Of a stretch of 64,000 nt of DNA, positions 26,408-34,893 are shown in pieces. Each line of letters begins with the position of its first letter. The stretch's first letter is position 1. This stretch comes from Thermococcus henrietii (GTDB lineage: Archaea > Methanobacteriota_B > Thermococci > Thermococcales > Thermococcaceae), in assembly GCF_900198835.1 (NCBI RefSeq), contig NZ_LT900021.1:310001-374000 (forward strand), in the 5' to 3' direction. The notes below the pieces were generated by a model that saw only the letters and a program-made list of their open reading frames with translations, ran no database searches and had not been told where the DNA came from. The translations under genes and the position numbers were made by a program.

Positions 26408-27838
26408 ATGTTCGAGGAGAAGGTTAAGGAGGGTATGGAAAAAGCTAAGAAGCTCTTCGTCATCGGTCTCGACTCGGCTCCGCCTGAGCTACTATTCGGG
26501 AAGTTCTACGACGAACTGCCGAACCTGAGGAAGCTCATAGAGCGCTCGATTCACGGGCCGATGAAGACGGGCATTCCGGCGATAACGATTCCTATGTGGA
26601 TGGTGATGGTCACCGGCAAAACGCCAGGAGAGCTAGGCCTCTACGGCTTCAGGCACAGGAAGGGCCACAGCTACACCGAGTACTGGATTGCCCACAGCAA
26701 GAAGGTAAAAGAGCCGACGCTCTGGGACTACCTCGGGGCGAGGGGAAAGAAGTCGATAATCGTCGGAGTCCCGCCAACTTACCCACCGAAGCCGATAAAC
26801 GGCCACCTCGTCAGCTGTTTCATAACCCCAGATGCGAGCGTGGACTACACCTACCCGAAGGAGCTCAAGGGCGAGATTGAGCGCCTCGTCGGCGAGTACA
26901 TCTTCGACGTCCCCTTCAGGAAGGAAGCCAAAGACGAGGTCAAGGAAGGCCTCTGGGAGATGACTGAAAAGAGGTTCGAGGTAATCCGCTATCTTTTGAG
27001 CGAGAAGGAGTGGGACTACTTCCACTTCGTCGAGATTGGCCTCGACAGGGTTCACCACGCCTTCTGGCGCTACTTCGACCCTAACCATCACCTCTATCCC
27101 GGAAAGGGCAACGAGTACGAGAACGTCATTCCCGACTACTGGAAGCTCTTGGATAAGGAAATCGGGAAGACGCTTGAGCTCATAGACCTCGACGAGACGG
27201 CCGTGATGATAGTTTCCGACCACGGCATAAAGGCGATGCACGGCAACTTCGCGGTCAACCAGTGGCTGGCAGAGGAGGGCCTCCTCAAGGTCAGAAACCC
27301 GGAGGTCCTCCACGACGGGAAAATCAAGCGCTTCGAGCAGATTAAGGTTGACTGGAAGGAAACGGTAGCGTGGGGCTGGGGAGGCTACTACTCGCGCGTT
27401 TTCCTCAACGTGAAGGGCAGGGAACTTTTCGGTAAAGTCCCGAAGAGCAGGTTCGACGAGGTCAGGGAAGAAGTGGCCGAGCTTATACGCTCCATACGCG
27501 GTCCGAACGGCGAGAAGTGGGACAACCGCGTCTACTTCCCGGAGGACATCTACCCGGTCGCGAGGGGCAACAAGCCCGACATAATGGTCTACTTCGACAA
27601 CCTCAACTGGCGCGCGGCAGGAACCGTTGGACACCCGAGCAACTACCTGCCAGAGAACGACACCGGGCCGGACGACGCGAACCACTCGGAAATCGGCGTG
27701 TTCTCGCTCTACCTTCCGGGCTTCGACGAGGCAAAGCAGACCCAGCTGACAATCTACGACGTGGCCCCAACGGTGCTTACACTCTTCGGCCTGAGGGAGG
27801 AAGCCGAGAAGCTCAGGGGAGAGAGCATTCTCCCGTGA
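26408..27838 (+). CDS. Type I phosphodiesterase/nucleotide pyrophosphatase family protein
   Basis: 476 residues, alkaline phosphatase superfamily (PF01663). 'LFVIGLDSAPPELL' provides the first metal Asp, 'IPAITIPMWMVMVTG' the Thr nucleophile region, 'VEIGLDRVHHAFWRY' and 'MIVSDHGIKAMHG' further metal ligands, with a last His in 'NHSEIGV'. Cytoplasmic, no signal peptide. Similar proteins are encoded beside sulfate-activation genes, so a nucleotide such as APS, PAPS or pAp is a possible substrate. ATG begins one base after the DHH stop. Confidence 0.82.
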   Translation: MFEEKVKEGMEKAKKLFVIGLDSAPPELLFGKFYDELPNLRKLIERSIHGPMKTGIPAITIPMWMVMVTGKTPGELGLYGFRHRKGHSYTEYWIAHSKKVKEPTLWDYLGARGKKSIIVGVPPTYPPKPINGHLVSCFITPDASVDYTYPKELKGEIERLVGEYIFDVPFRKEAKDEVKEGLWEMTEKRFEVIRYLLSEKEWDYFHFVEIGLDRVHHAFWRYFDPNHHLYPGKGNEYENVIPDYWKLLDKEIGKTLELIDLDETAVMIVSDHGIKAMHGNFAVNQWLAEEGLLKVRNPEVLHDGKIKRFEQIKVDWKETVAWGWGGYYSRVFLNVKGRELFGKVPKSRFDEVREEVAELIRSIRGPNGEKWDNRVYFPEDIYPVARGNKPDIMVYFDNLNWRAAGTVGHPSNYLPENDTGPDDANHSEIGVFSLYLPGFDEAKQTQLTIYDVAPTVLTLFGLREEAEKLRGESILP

Positions 27839-27867
27839 GTCCCTTAATTTTTTGAGAGGGTCGGTCA

Positions 27868-28116
27868 ATGGAAATCAGATTCATCCCTCATGCGCTTCAG
27901 AGACTCGAGGAGAGGGGGATTCCCAGAGAACTCGTTGAAGAGGCCGTCAAAAATTCCGACGAGGTTAGAGACGGCTACTGCGGGAGGAAGGTTGCCCAGA
28001 AGAGACTGAACGGTAGGTTGATAAGGGTCATCTTCGAGGAAGAGGAAGGAGACGTCGTCGTAATAACTGCCTACGTGACGTCCAAGGTTAGGAAATACGG
28101 GGGTGAAAGGGCTTGA
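27868..28116 (+). CDS. DUF4258-like small protein (putative toxin)
   Basis: 82 residues. 'FIPHALQRLEERGIPRELVEEAV' (quoted; begins with h.HA..R) followed by a Lys/Arg-rich beta region 'RKVAQKRLNGRLIRVIFEEE' is the DUF4258 pattern, a RelE/BrnT-like fold often found as a toxin. It overlaps the DUF2283 gene by 4 bases, a pairing common in thermophiles. No activity is proven. Confidence 0.7.
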   Translation: MEIRFIPHALQRLEERGIPRELVEEAVKNSDEVRDGYCGRKVAQKRLNGRLIRVIFEEEEGDVVVITAYVTSKVRKYGGERA

Positions 28117-28325
28117 AGATATCGTACGACCCGAAACACGACGTCATGTATATAAAGTTCTCCGACGGGCGGATAGTCGAGAGCGTTGAGGTTGAGGAGG
28201 GCGTGATTATCGACTACGGCGAGAACGGCGAGATTATAGGCATCGAGATTATCAACGCATCCGCGAGAACCCACACTCACCCTCTTAACGAGATAACCGT
28301 CAAGATAGAAAGCGCCACAACGTGA
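28113..28325 (+). CDS. DUF2283 family protein (putative antitoxin)
   Basis: 70 residues. 'KISYDPKHDVMYIKFSD' then 'EGVIIDYGENGEIIGIEI' is the DUF2283 signature. The start is a TTG at 28113 sharing bases with the upstream TGA; GGGGGTGA lies 10 nt before. The rare start codon and overlap suggest tight coupling to the DUF4258 partner. Confidence 0.78.
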   Translation: MKISYDPKHDVMYIKFSDGRIVESVEVEEGVIIDYGENGEIIGIEIINASARTHTHPLNEITVKIESATT

Positions 28326-28337
28326 GGAGGGAAGGAC

Positions 28338-28880
28338 GTGACCGTTAAGAACCTCGAGAAGGGCTTTACAATCTGGCTCACCGGACCGAGCGGTGCCGGG
28401 AAGACGACTTTAGCGGTAAAGCTCGCGAGAAAGCTCAGGGAGATGGGCTACCGCGTTGAGATACTCGATGGAGATACCATAAGGAAAACGCTCTACCCTG
28501 AGCTGGGGTTCTCGAAGGAAGCGAGGGAGATGCACAACAGGGTTGTAATCCACATGGCGAAGCTCCTCAGCAGGAACGGGGTCATTGCGATTGTCTCGCT
28601 CATCTCGCCGTACAGAGCTGTCAGGGAGTACGCGAGGAAGGAGATTGGCAATTTTATCGAGGTCTACGTCTACGCTCCCCTCGAGGTCAGGATTCAGCGC
28701 GACCCGAAGGGTCTCTACGCCAAAGCCCTGAGGGGCGAGATAAAGGGCCTCACCGGCTACGACGGCGTCTACGAGGAGCCTGAAAACCCCGAGGTGAAGG
28801 TGGACAGCTCCAAGATGACGCCGGAGGAAGAGGTGGAGGTAGTAATAGCGAAGGCCAGGGAGCTGGGCTACCTTCCGTGA
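28338..28880 (+). CDS. cysC: Adenylylsulfate (APS) kinase
   Basis: 180 residues. Walker A 'LTGPSGAGKTTLA' at 14-26, 'ILDGDTIRKTLYPELGFSKE' (DGD for APS) near 42-61, 'LISPYRAVREYARK' and 'DPKGLYAKALRGEIKGLTG' (mobile lid) are all typical of CysC. It phosphorylates APS to PAPS. The start is GTG at 28338 with GAGGAGGGAAG upstream. Functionally paired with Sat in the same operon. Confidence 0.95.
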   Translation: MTVKNLEKGFTIWLTGPSGAGKTTLAVKLARKLREMGYRVEILDGDTIRKTLYPELGFSKEAREMHNRVVIHMAKLLSRNGVIAIVSLISPYRAVREYARKEIGNFIEVYVYAPLEVRIQRDPKGLYAKALRGEIKGLTGYDGVYEEPENPEVKVDSSKMTPEEEVEVVIAKARELGYLP

Positions 28881-28889
28881 GGTGATTCC

Positions 28890-29639
28890 ATGAACCCCGC
28901 CTTCGTCGGTCTCGGCTTCGTTGTGGGATTTCTCATAGGGCTGACCGGCGTGGGTGGGGGTTCGCTCATGACACCCTCTCTGATTTTTCTCGGTGTCGAG
29001 CCTTTAACGGCAGTGGGGACCGATTTGCTCTACGCGACCGTGACGAGGGTCTTTGGAGTTCTCTTCCACGGGAAGAGGGGCCACGTGAGGAAGGACATAG
29101 CGCTCCGCCTCTTAGCTGGAAGCGTTCCAGCGGTTTTGATTGGCGGTTACGTCGTGAGGCACATCCCCAAGGACGTCCTGAACCAGTACCTGACCCTCGT
29201 CCTCGGCGTCATTCTGGTCGTTACTGCCGTTTTGAGCCTGCTCAAGGGCGAGATAAGGCTTCCCCTACGGCCGAGGTGGGCCTACGTCTACTTGCTCGGC
29301 TTCATCGTCGGGCTAACGGTCCAGTTTACCTCGGTTGGGGCGGGTGTTATTATCAGCTTCACGCTCATGAACGTCGCCCGGATTAACCCGCGCGAAGTGG
29401 TAGGAACGACGATACTCTACGGGCTGGTCCTTTCGGCGATGAGCTTCTTGAGCTACGCCGAGATGGGAAGCGTCGATTACGCGCTGGCCGGAACGCTCAT
29501 AGCCGGAACCATTCCCGGCGTTTACCTCGGGACGAGCGTGAACGCCAAGGTTGATAAGAAGAGGCTCAAGAGGGTTATCAACGTCATAATCCTGCTAATT
29601 GGCATAGTGATACTGATGAAACGTTTGGGAGCAGGGTGA
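28890..29639 (+). CDS. TauE/SafE family membrane transporter
   Basis: 249 residues, about eight helices. The repeated TauE/SafE motif appears twice: 'GFLIGLTGVGGGSLMTPSL' near residue 12-30 and 'GFIVGLTVQFTSVGAGVII' near 140-158, one per half. Family members move sulfite, sulfoacetate or other sulfur anions. In this operon sulfate uptake or export of a sulfur anion is possible. Shine-Dalgarno GAGGTGATTCC. Confidence 0.85.
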   Translation: MNPAFVGLGFVVGFLIGLTGVGGGSLMTPSLIFLGVEPLTAVGTDLLYATVTRVFGVLFHGKRGHVRKDIALRLLAGSVPAVLIGGYVVRHIPKDVLNQYLTLVLGVILVVTAVLSLLKGEIRLPLRPRWAYVYLLGFIVGLTVQFTSVGAGVIISFTLMNVARINPREVVGTTILYGLVLSAMSFLSYAEMGSVDYALAGTLIAGTIPGVYLGTSVNAKVDKKRLKRVINVIILLIGIVILMKRLGAG

Positions 29640-29644
29640 ACGGA

Positions 29645-31000
29645 ATGAACATCGAGGGAGTTGTGGCAAGGGTTGGGCCGTTGAAGAGGATGCTCTATCC
29701 GATGTACAAGCGAAGAAAGGAGAGCGACTACGAGGCTGCGTTCAAAAAACGCCTCAAAGAACTCGAGTCCCTCAACATTGAGATACGCGACCGCCTTAAC
29801 GTCCTCGTGGTGGTCGCAGACTGTCTCCGCTTCAAGAACACCAGTTTGAGCGGATACGAGAGGGACACGACCCCGTTTCTCTCATCGCTGAGAAACTCTG
29901 GAAAGGCAGCGGCCACGGCGCCCTGGACACATCCCTCGGTTGCATCCATTATGACGGGACTGTACCCTCACAACCACGGTGCGTACATTCACTCAAAAGT
30001 CAGAGACTTCAACAACCCTAGGAATATCAAGGGCATACGCCGGAAGCTTTTAACCCTTCCAGAGATAGCGGGTGCGAACGGGTACGGGGTTTACTTTGCA
30101 ACGTCCATAGACGTTGCGACGTTCCCCATGAGGGGTCGAACTCCGGTCAGGGTTTATCCCGCCGAAACAAGGGGGGATAAGATAATAAACGACTTCCTGA
30201 AATGGCTCGAGAGGCTGAGGGAAAGAAACTTCTTCGCGTACCTTCACCTAGGGGACACCCACGAGCCCCTCAATCCACCAAGGGAGTTCAGGGACTACTT
30301 TGGGAGGGTAAAGAGAATCAGAAACATTGACAGATGGTCCTTTCAGAGACCGGAGGAGCAGAAGGGAAAGAAATTCGAAGAGTTCAAACGAAACAAGCTT
30401 CTCCTGTACGACAACACGATTAGGTACGTCGACTGGCTTTTTGAAAGGCTGTACAGGGAACTCGAACGCCGCGGACTTCTTGAAAGTACGCTTTTGGTAT
30501 TCACCGCTGACCATGGGGAGGAGTTCTGGGAGCACGCAGAGCTCGAGGCCGGAAACTTCTACGACCCCCGCGGGGTATACGGGGTTGGACACGGGCACAA
30601 CGTGTTCAACGAGATACTGGAAGTCCCGCTAGCTGTTGAGGGACCTGTGAAGGGCCTGAGGATGGAGAACCGCTCCCTCGTGGATTTAGCGCCGACGATT
30701 CTCGAGGCGTGGGGAGTCGAACCACCCTACGAACTTGATGGGCGCTCCCTGAGCAGAAAACCCCGGAAATTCCTCCTCAGTGAGGCCACCGGATACGGCT
30801 ACGAAAAGAAGGCCCTAACCGTTGGCGGTGTGAAGTTACTGTACGCACCTGAGGACAGCGTTGAGTGGGTGTTCCTGCTGGAGAGGGACCCCGGCGAGAC
30901 CAAACCGATAACCGACAGGGAGCTCGTTGAAGTTATGAGGAAAAAACTCCTATCAATACTGGCCAGGGACGAGATTAAGCTGAAAAACAGCGCGCGGTGA
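29645..31000 (+). CDS. Sulfatase-family (PF00884) protein with Thr at the nucleophile position
   Basis: 451 residues. 'VLVVVADCLRFKNTSLSGY' carries the first metal Asp; 'APWTHPSVASIMTGLYPHNH' corresponds to the active site where true sulfatases have C/S-x-P-x-R. Here it is Thr-His-Pro-Ser-Val, so there is neither a formylglycine precursor nor the Arg. 'LVFTADHGEEFWEH' and 'GVGHGHNVF' complete the metal site. Thr at this place is the rule in phosphodiesterases and phosphotransferases of the superfamily. No membrane span. ATG at 29645 is preferred to GTG at 29636. It lies between the PAPS genes and the glycan genes. Confidence 0.8.
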   Translation: MNIEGVVARVGPLKRMLYPMYKRRKESDYEAAFKKRLKELESLNIEIRDRLNVLVVVADCLRFKNTSLSGYERDTTPFLSSLRNSGKAAATAPWTHPSVASIMTGLYPHNHGAYIHSKVRDFNNPRNIKGIRRKLLTLPEIAGANGYGVYFATSIDVATFPMRGRTPVRVYPAETRGDKIINDFLKWLERLRERNFFAYLHLGDTHEPLNPPREFRDYFGRVKRIRNIDRWSFQRPEEQKGKKFEEFKRNKLLLYDNTIRYVDWLFERLYRELERRGLLESTLLVFTADHGEEFWEHAELEAGNFYDPRGVYGVGHGHNVFNEILEVPLAVEGPVKGLRMENRSLVDLAPTILEAWGVEPPYELDGRSLSRKPRKFLLSEATGYGYEKKALTVGGVKLLYAPEDSVEWVFLLERDPGETKPITDRELVEVMRKKLLSILARDEIKLKNSAR

Positions 31001-31004
31001 GAGC

Positions 31005-32567
31005 ATGGCGGATGAGGTCGTGGGAGAGCTCGGACGGGCCGCGAGGGGTGGGGTAATAGCCCTGGTCGGCCTCATGGTCTCTGCTGTCTTTGGTTTTCTC
31101 GTGAGAGCCCTCGTGGGAAGGATATACGGACCAAGCCAATACGGAACGTACAACCTCGCGTTCACGGTCTTCAACATCACGCTGATCGTGGTGATGCTCG
31201 GATTTCCTATGGGCATTCAGAGGCAGATTTCATACTTTCTCACAAAGAGACCCAAGGACACCGGGATTCTCGTCTCAACAGCGCTCGCGATAATTCTGGG
31301 CACGTCCCTGACCGGGCTCATCCTCCTCGAAGCCACGAGAGGCATCATACCTAGGTACATCGGGGGCGGCCCCAGCACCGACAGGCTCCTGCTCTCCCAA
31401 CTCATAGGGATACTCGCACTCAGTCTACCCCTATCGGCTTCGTTCAACGTTCTAATCTCGGTGAGTCAAGGGTTCAAACGCGTTAGGGAGTACGTGTTCT
31501 ATGGAAAAATGCTCGTGCCGGTCCTGTACTTCATCTCAGCTGGTCTTGTAGCGGTTGTGTTTAGGGCAGGGATTTCAGAAGTGGTCACTGCGTACGTGCT
31601 GGTACAGCTCACGGGACTAATTTTAATCTCTCGTGACCTCCTGAAGGCAGGAATACTGCCCAAACAGCCCGCGTTCTCGGCAAAGATTGGGAGGATTCTA
31701 GTCACCTTTTCGGCACCCCTCGTGCTCTCAAACATCGTGTGGTTCATCATGACGTGGACCGACACCCTCATGCTCGGCCACTACTACGGGAGCACCGTGG
31801 TCGGGATATACAACGCGGCGTCCCCCCTGGCGAGGTTCATACCCGTGTTCCTTGTAGCATTTACTGTGATATACAGTCCAATAGCAACGATGTTATATGC
31901 TCAGGGAAAAAAAGATGAGATCAACAAATTATACTTATCAATAACAAAATGGGTATTTCTGCTAACATTTCCATTGTTTATTTTATTGTTCGCATATCCA
32001 GTAGCAGTATTGAGGGAATTATTTGGATTAAAATATGTAGAAGCTCAAGTTTCATTGATAATCTTGTCCGTAGGGTTTATGTTTCATTCATTACTCGGTC
32101 CAAACGGATTAACCCTCGTAGCAATAGGCTATCCAAAAAAAGAAATGATAGGAAATATAATAGGAGCATTATTAAATGTAGCTTTAAATATTATTTTAAT
32201 TCCACAATATGGTATGACAGGGGCATCTATTGCAACCGCGGTATCATATATAATCTCGAGCATGTATAAACAAGTCGTGTTATTTAACATGAATATTAAG
32301 CCATTCAACAAGGAATATTACAAAGTAATATGCATCGGTATTGGATTCACAATATTGGGGTTGCTATTCCCAACAGATGATATATTAAAAGCTATTATAT
32401 ACACAATAGGGGTCACAGTAGGATTTTATATAATGTTAATAATCTTTGGCACATTCACTGAAGAGGACATTAGATTATTAAATAGTCTAACAAAAAAAGC
32501 AGGAATAGATCTAGAAAGATTAATAGAAATTATCGAAATATTCTCAAAGAAATTAATTAACAAATAA
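31005..32567 (+). CDS. Polysaccharide flippase (MATE/Wzx-like), chimeric composition
   Basis: 520 residues, about 12-14 membrane helices. N-terminal 'GRAARGGVIALVGLMVSAVFG' and 'GRIYGPSQYGTYNLAFT' are typical of Polysacc_synt proteins that turn lipid-linked glycans across the membrane. Up to about 31860 the DNA is GC-rich like its neighbours; from there to the stop it becomes strongly AT-rich (AAA, ATA, TTA codons), with the frame intact. Residues 1-285 and 286-520 therefore seem to have different histories. Start ATG 4 nt after the sulfatase-like stop. Confidence 0.85.
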   Translation: MADEVVGELGRAARGGVIALVGLMVSAVFGFLVRALVGRIYGPSQYGTYNLAFTVFNITLIVVMLGFPMGIQRQISYFLTKRPKDTGILVSTALAIILGTSLTGLILLEATRGIIPRYIGGGPSTDRLLLSQLIGILALSLPLSASFNVLISVSQGFKRVREYVFYGKMLVPVLYFISAGLVAVVFRAGISEVVTAYVLVQLTGLILISRDLLKAGILPKQPAFSAKIGRILVTFSAPLVLSNIVWFIMTWTDTLMLGHYYGSTVVGIYNAASPLARFIPVFLVAFTVIYSPIATMLYAQGKKDEINKLYLSITKWVFLLTFPLFILLFAYPVAVLRELFGLKYVEAQVSLIILSVGFMFHSLLGPNGLTLVAIGYPKKEMIGNIIGALLNVALNIILIPQYGMTGASIATAVSYIISSMYKQVVLFNMNIKPFNKEYYKVICIGIGFTILGLLFPTDDILKAIIYTIGVTVGFYIMLIIFGTFTEEDIRLLNSLTKKAGIDLERLIEIIEIFSKKLINK

Positions 32568-32579
32568 GGGGGATGCCCA

Positions 32580-33779
32580 ATGAAAGTCATTCATTTAATG
32601 CTCAATTCGTTAACTCCTTACTTGCCTCATAAAGATCCACTCTACTATGATGGAGATTGGCACGTCAAAGTTGCAAAACAAATAAGGGCAAGGACCAAGA
32701 GATATACAATTGAATGCTGGAGAATAGATCAAAAAGAAAGAGTACCCAGAGAGACCGAAAGAGACAACATAAAATATAGGGTCTTTCCTTCGACTCGAAT
32801 TGCAATTGGTGCTACTATTGAGATATCAAGAGAACTAACCAAAGAACTCATCAAAGAAACAAGACAAAACGATATTCTACTGCATATCCATGGGTTATAC
32901 AATCCCAACGTGGACCAGTTACTAGTACAATTAAAAAAATATACGAAAAACGTCCCAATAATAATCCAAGCACATGGAAGAACATTTCCATTAGTTCAGT
33001 ATAAAGAGATAGGTAAGCCCATTGAGTATCCATACTATATATTAAATTATATAATCGAATTTTGGGATTCTTTAAAAAATATAGACAAGTTTTTTGTTCT
33101 AAGGGATACTGACAAAGAAATTCTATCAAAACTATTCGGAGAAGATAACGTTAAGATCATGCCAATGGGAATCGACATGAATCTATTCAAACCTACCAAC
33201 ATGAAAAAAGCCCGAGACGCTGTTGGATTTAATAGGTCCAACCAATACATTCTTTATGTCGGAAGGTTTGAAAAAAGAAAAGGCATACATTTATTAGTGT
33301 CCATGTTTCGTATTGTACATAAAATTCTTGGAAATGTCAAGTTAGTTCTAGTGGGGGAGGGGCCATATAAACCGATACTTCAAAATATCAGCAGACATGA
33401 AAAAGATATAATACTCCTTCCGTGGAAATCCCAAAAAGAACTACCCCTATATTACAACGCTACGGATTTGTTTACTTTCCCTAGCCTCTATGAAAACTGG
33501 CCAATCGCACCACTAGAAGCACTAGCGTGTAAAACCCCTGTACTAGCTAGCCCTGTTGGCGCCATACCCAGATGGTACTACAAAGAAAAAATTAAGGGAA
33601 TCTTCATCAAAAACCCAACAAAACCAGAAGAGTTTGCTTATAAAGCATTAGACATATTGAATGACTCGCGGAGAATAAAAAAGGAAATTCCTCGAAATCA
33701 ACTCAAAAGATATTCTTGGGAAGTTATTGCAAAAAAAACCATAGATACATATAGAGAGCTGGAAGATAAATATTATTAA
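32580..33779 (+). CDS. Glycosyltransferase, GT4 family
   Basis: 399 residues. Two Rossmann domains: the C-terminal half has 'ILYVGRFEKRKGIHLLV', 'LVLVGEGPYKPIL' and the donor-binding 'FTFPSLYENWPIAPLEALAC' (E-x7-E type), as in GT4 retaining enzymes. Whole gene AT-rich and with AAA/ATA-biased codons, unlike most of the window and like the preceding half of the flippase. Likely imported. Shine-Dalgarno AAGGGGGA. Donor and acceptor unknown. Confidence 0.87.
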   Translation: MKVIHLMLNSLTPYLPHKDPLYYDGDWHVKVAKQIRARTKRYTIECWRIDQKERVPRETERDNIKYRVFPSTRIAIGATIEISRELTKELIKETRQNDILLHIHGLYNPNVDQLLVQLKKYTKNVPIIIQAHGRTFPLVQYKEIGKPIEYPYYILNYIIEFWDSLKNIDKFFVLRDTDKEILSKLFGEDNVKIMPMGIDMNLFKPTNMKKARDAVGFNRSNQYILYVGRFEKRKGIHLLVSMFRIVHKILGNVKLVLVGEGPYKPILQNISRHEKDIILLPWKSQKELPLYYNATDLFTFPSLYENWPIAPLEALACKTPVLASPVGAIPRWYYKEKIKGIFIKNPTKPEEFAYKALDILNDSRRIKKEIPRNQLKRYSWEVIAKKTIDTYRELEDKYY

Positions 33780-33792
33780 AGGAGGAAATGTT

Positions 33793-34893
33793 ATGGTCAA
33801 ACCACGTAGAGTAACTGTGGTAATCCTCAACTGGAACAACTGGAGGGCCACAGTCGAGGCCGTTGAATCAGTTTACAGGTCCAAGTTTGATAACTATGAT
33901 GTAATCGTGGTGGACAACAACTCAACAGATGAGTCCATCGAGATGATTAAAAGGTACGCCCTGGGAGAAGTTAAGGTTAGTTCAGAGTACATCAAGGACA
34001 ACCCCCTCACTAAACCTTTGGTCATCTTCCACCTATCGGAGAGAGAAGCCCTAAGAGGGCGCTTCAACAGGCCATTGTACGAGAAGATAGACCCTGATAG
34101 AAGGCTGATTCTGATTGAGAACACGAGAAACTATGGATTTGGTGGCGGCAACAACGTTGGAATAAAATTTGCGCTCACGGTTCTGGATGCCGATTACATC
34201 CTTCTCCTTAACAATGATGCCATTGTGATGCCCGAAACTATTCCCAAACTCGTTGAGACTGCGGAAGCATTAAACTCCGGAGCCGTTGCCCCCAAAATCC
34301 TGTGGGCAAGAAACCCAGAACTCATCGATAGTGCAGGGGGGGAGTACTCAAAAAATGGATACAGTTTTGACAGGGGAAAATTTCAACCGTTCACTAAGTT
34401 CCCAAATCGAGATGAAGTCTCCACCCTCTGCGCTGCCTGTGCCCTGTATTCTTCAAGGGCACTACTTGAAGCCGGTTTATTCAACGGGGACCTGTTTTTC
34501 CTCTACTACGAAGACACTGACCTTGCGTCGAGAATTCGATGGGCAGGATTTAAGTTAATCTATGAGCCCTCGGCAAAGGCATACCACTACGGTGGAAAGA
34601 GCACTGGTGGCCTTGAGATAAGCGACCTTGCAATTTCACACTCCCTAAAAGGACACCTCGTCTGTGCAGTTCTGAACCTTCCCCTTAAGTACGCCCCACT
34701 GTATACCCTCGGAAACTTACTCTACGCAATGTACAATGTGGTTCTCAGGAGAAAAATTAAGTCAGTTGCAAAGGGATACATAATGCTACTTCGTACCCTT
34801 CCAATGGTTTTTCGAGAAAGAAGGCGGATAAAGAGACATATCACTGAAAGAGAGTTTTCACAACTCTTAACCCTAAAATGGAAAGTTTCCTAA
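33793..34893 (+). CDS. Glycosyltransferase, GT2 family (rhamnosyltransferase-like)
   Basis: 366 residues. GT-A fold: 'VTVVILNWNNWRATVEAVES' at the start, 'VIVVDNNSTDESIEM', 'YILLLNNDAIVMPETI' (DxD-like) and 'FFLYYEDTDLASRIRWAG' (acid/base ED). C-terminal helices with a basic amphipathic stretch suggest membrane contact. Composition is intermediate between the AT-rich insert and the host. It overlaps the opposite-strand GT4 gene by 53 bases at the 3' end. Confidence 0.88.
   Translation: MVKPRRVTVVILNWNNWRATVEAVESVYRSKFDNYDVIVVDNNSTDESIEMIKRYALGEVKVSSEYIKDNPLTKPLVIFHLSEREALRGRFNRPLYEKIDPDRRLILIENTRNYGFGGGNNVGIKFALTVLDADYILLLNNDAIVMPETIPKLVETAEALNSGAVAPKILWARNPELIDSAGGEYSKNGYSFDRGKFQPFTKFPNRDEVSTLCAACALYSSRALLEAGLFNGDLFFLYYEDTDLASRIRWAGFKLIYEPSAKAYHYGGKSTGGLEISDLAISHSLKGHLVCAVLNLPLKYAPLYTLGNLLYAMYNVVLRRKIKSVAKGYIMLLRTLPMVFRERRRIKRHITEREFSQLLTLKWKVS

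Noticed and set aside
26633-27868. A 411-codon minus-strand frame opposite the phosphodiesterase gene
   Set aside because: The plus-strand gene has all superfamily metal-site motifs; the antisense product has none and begins in the next intergenic gap.
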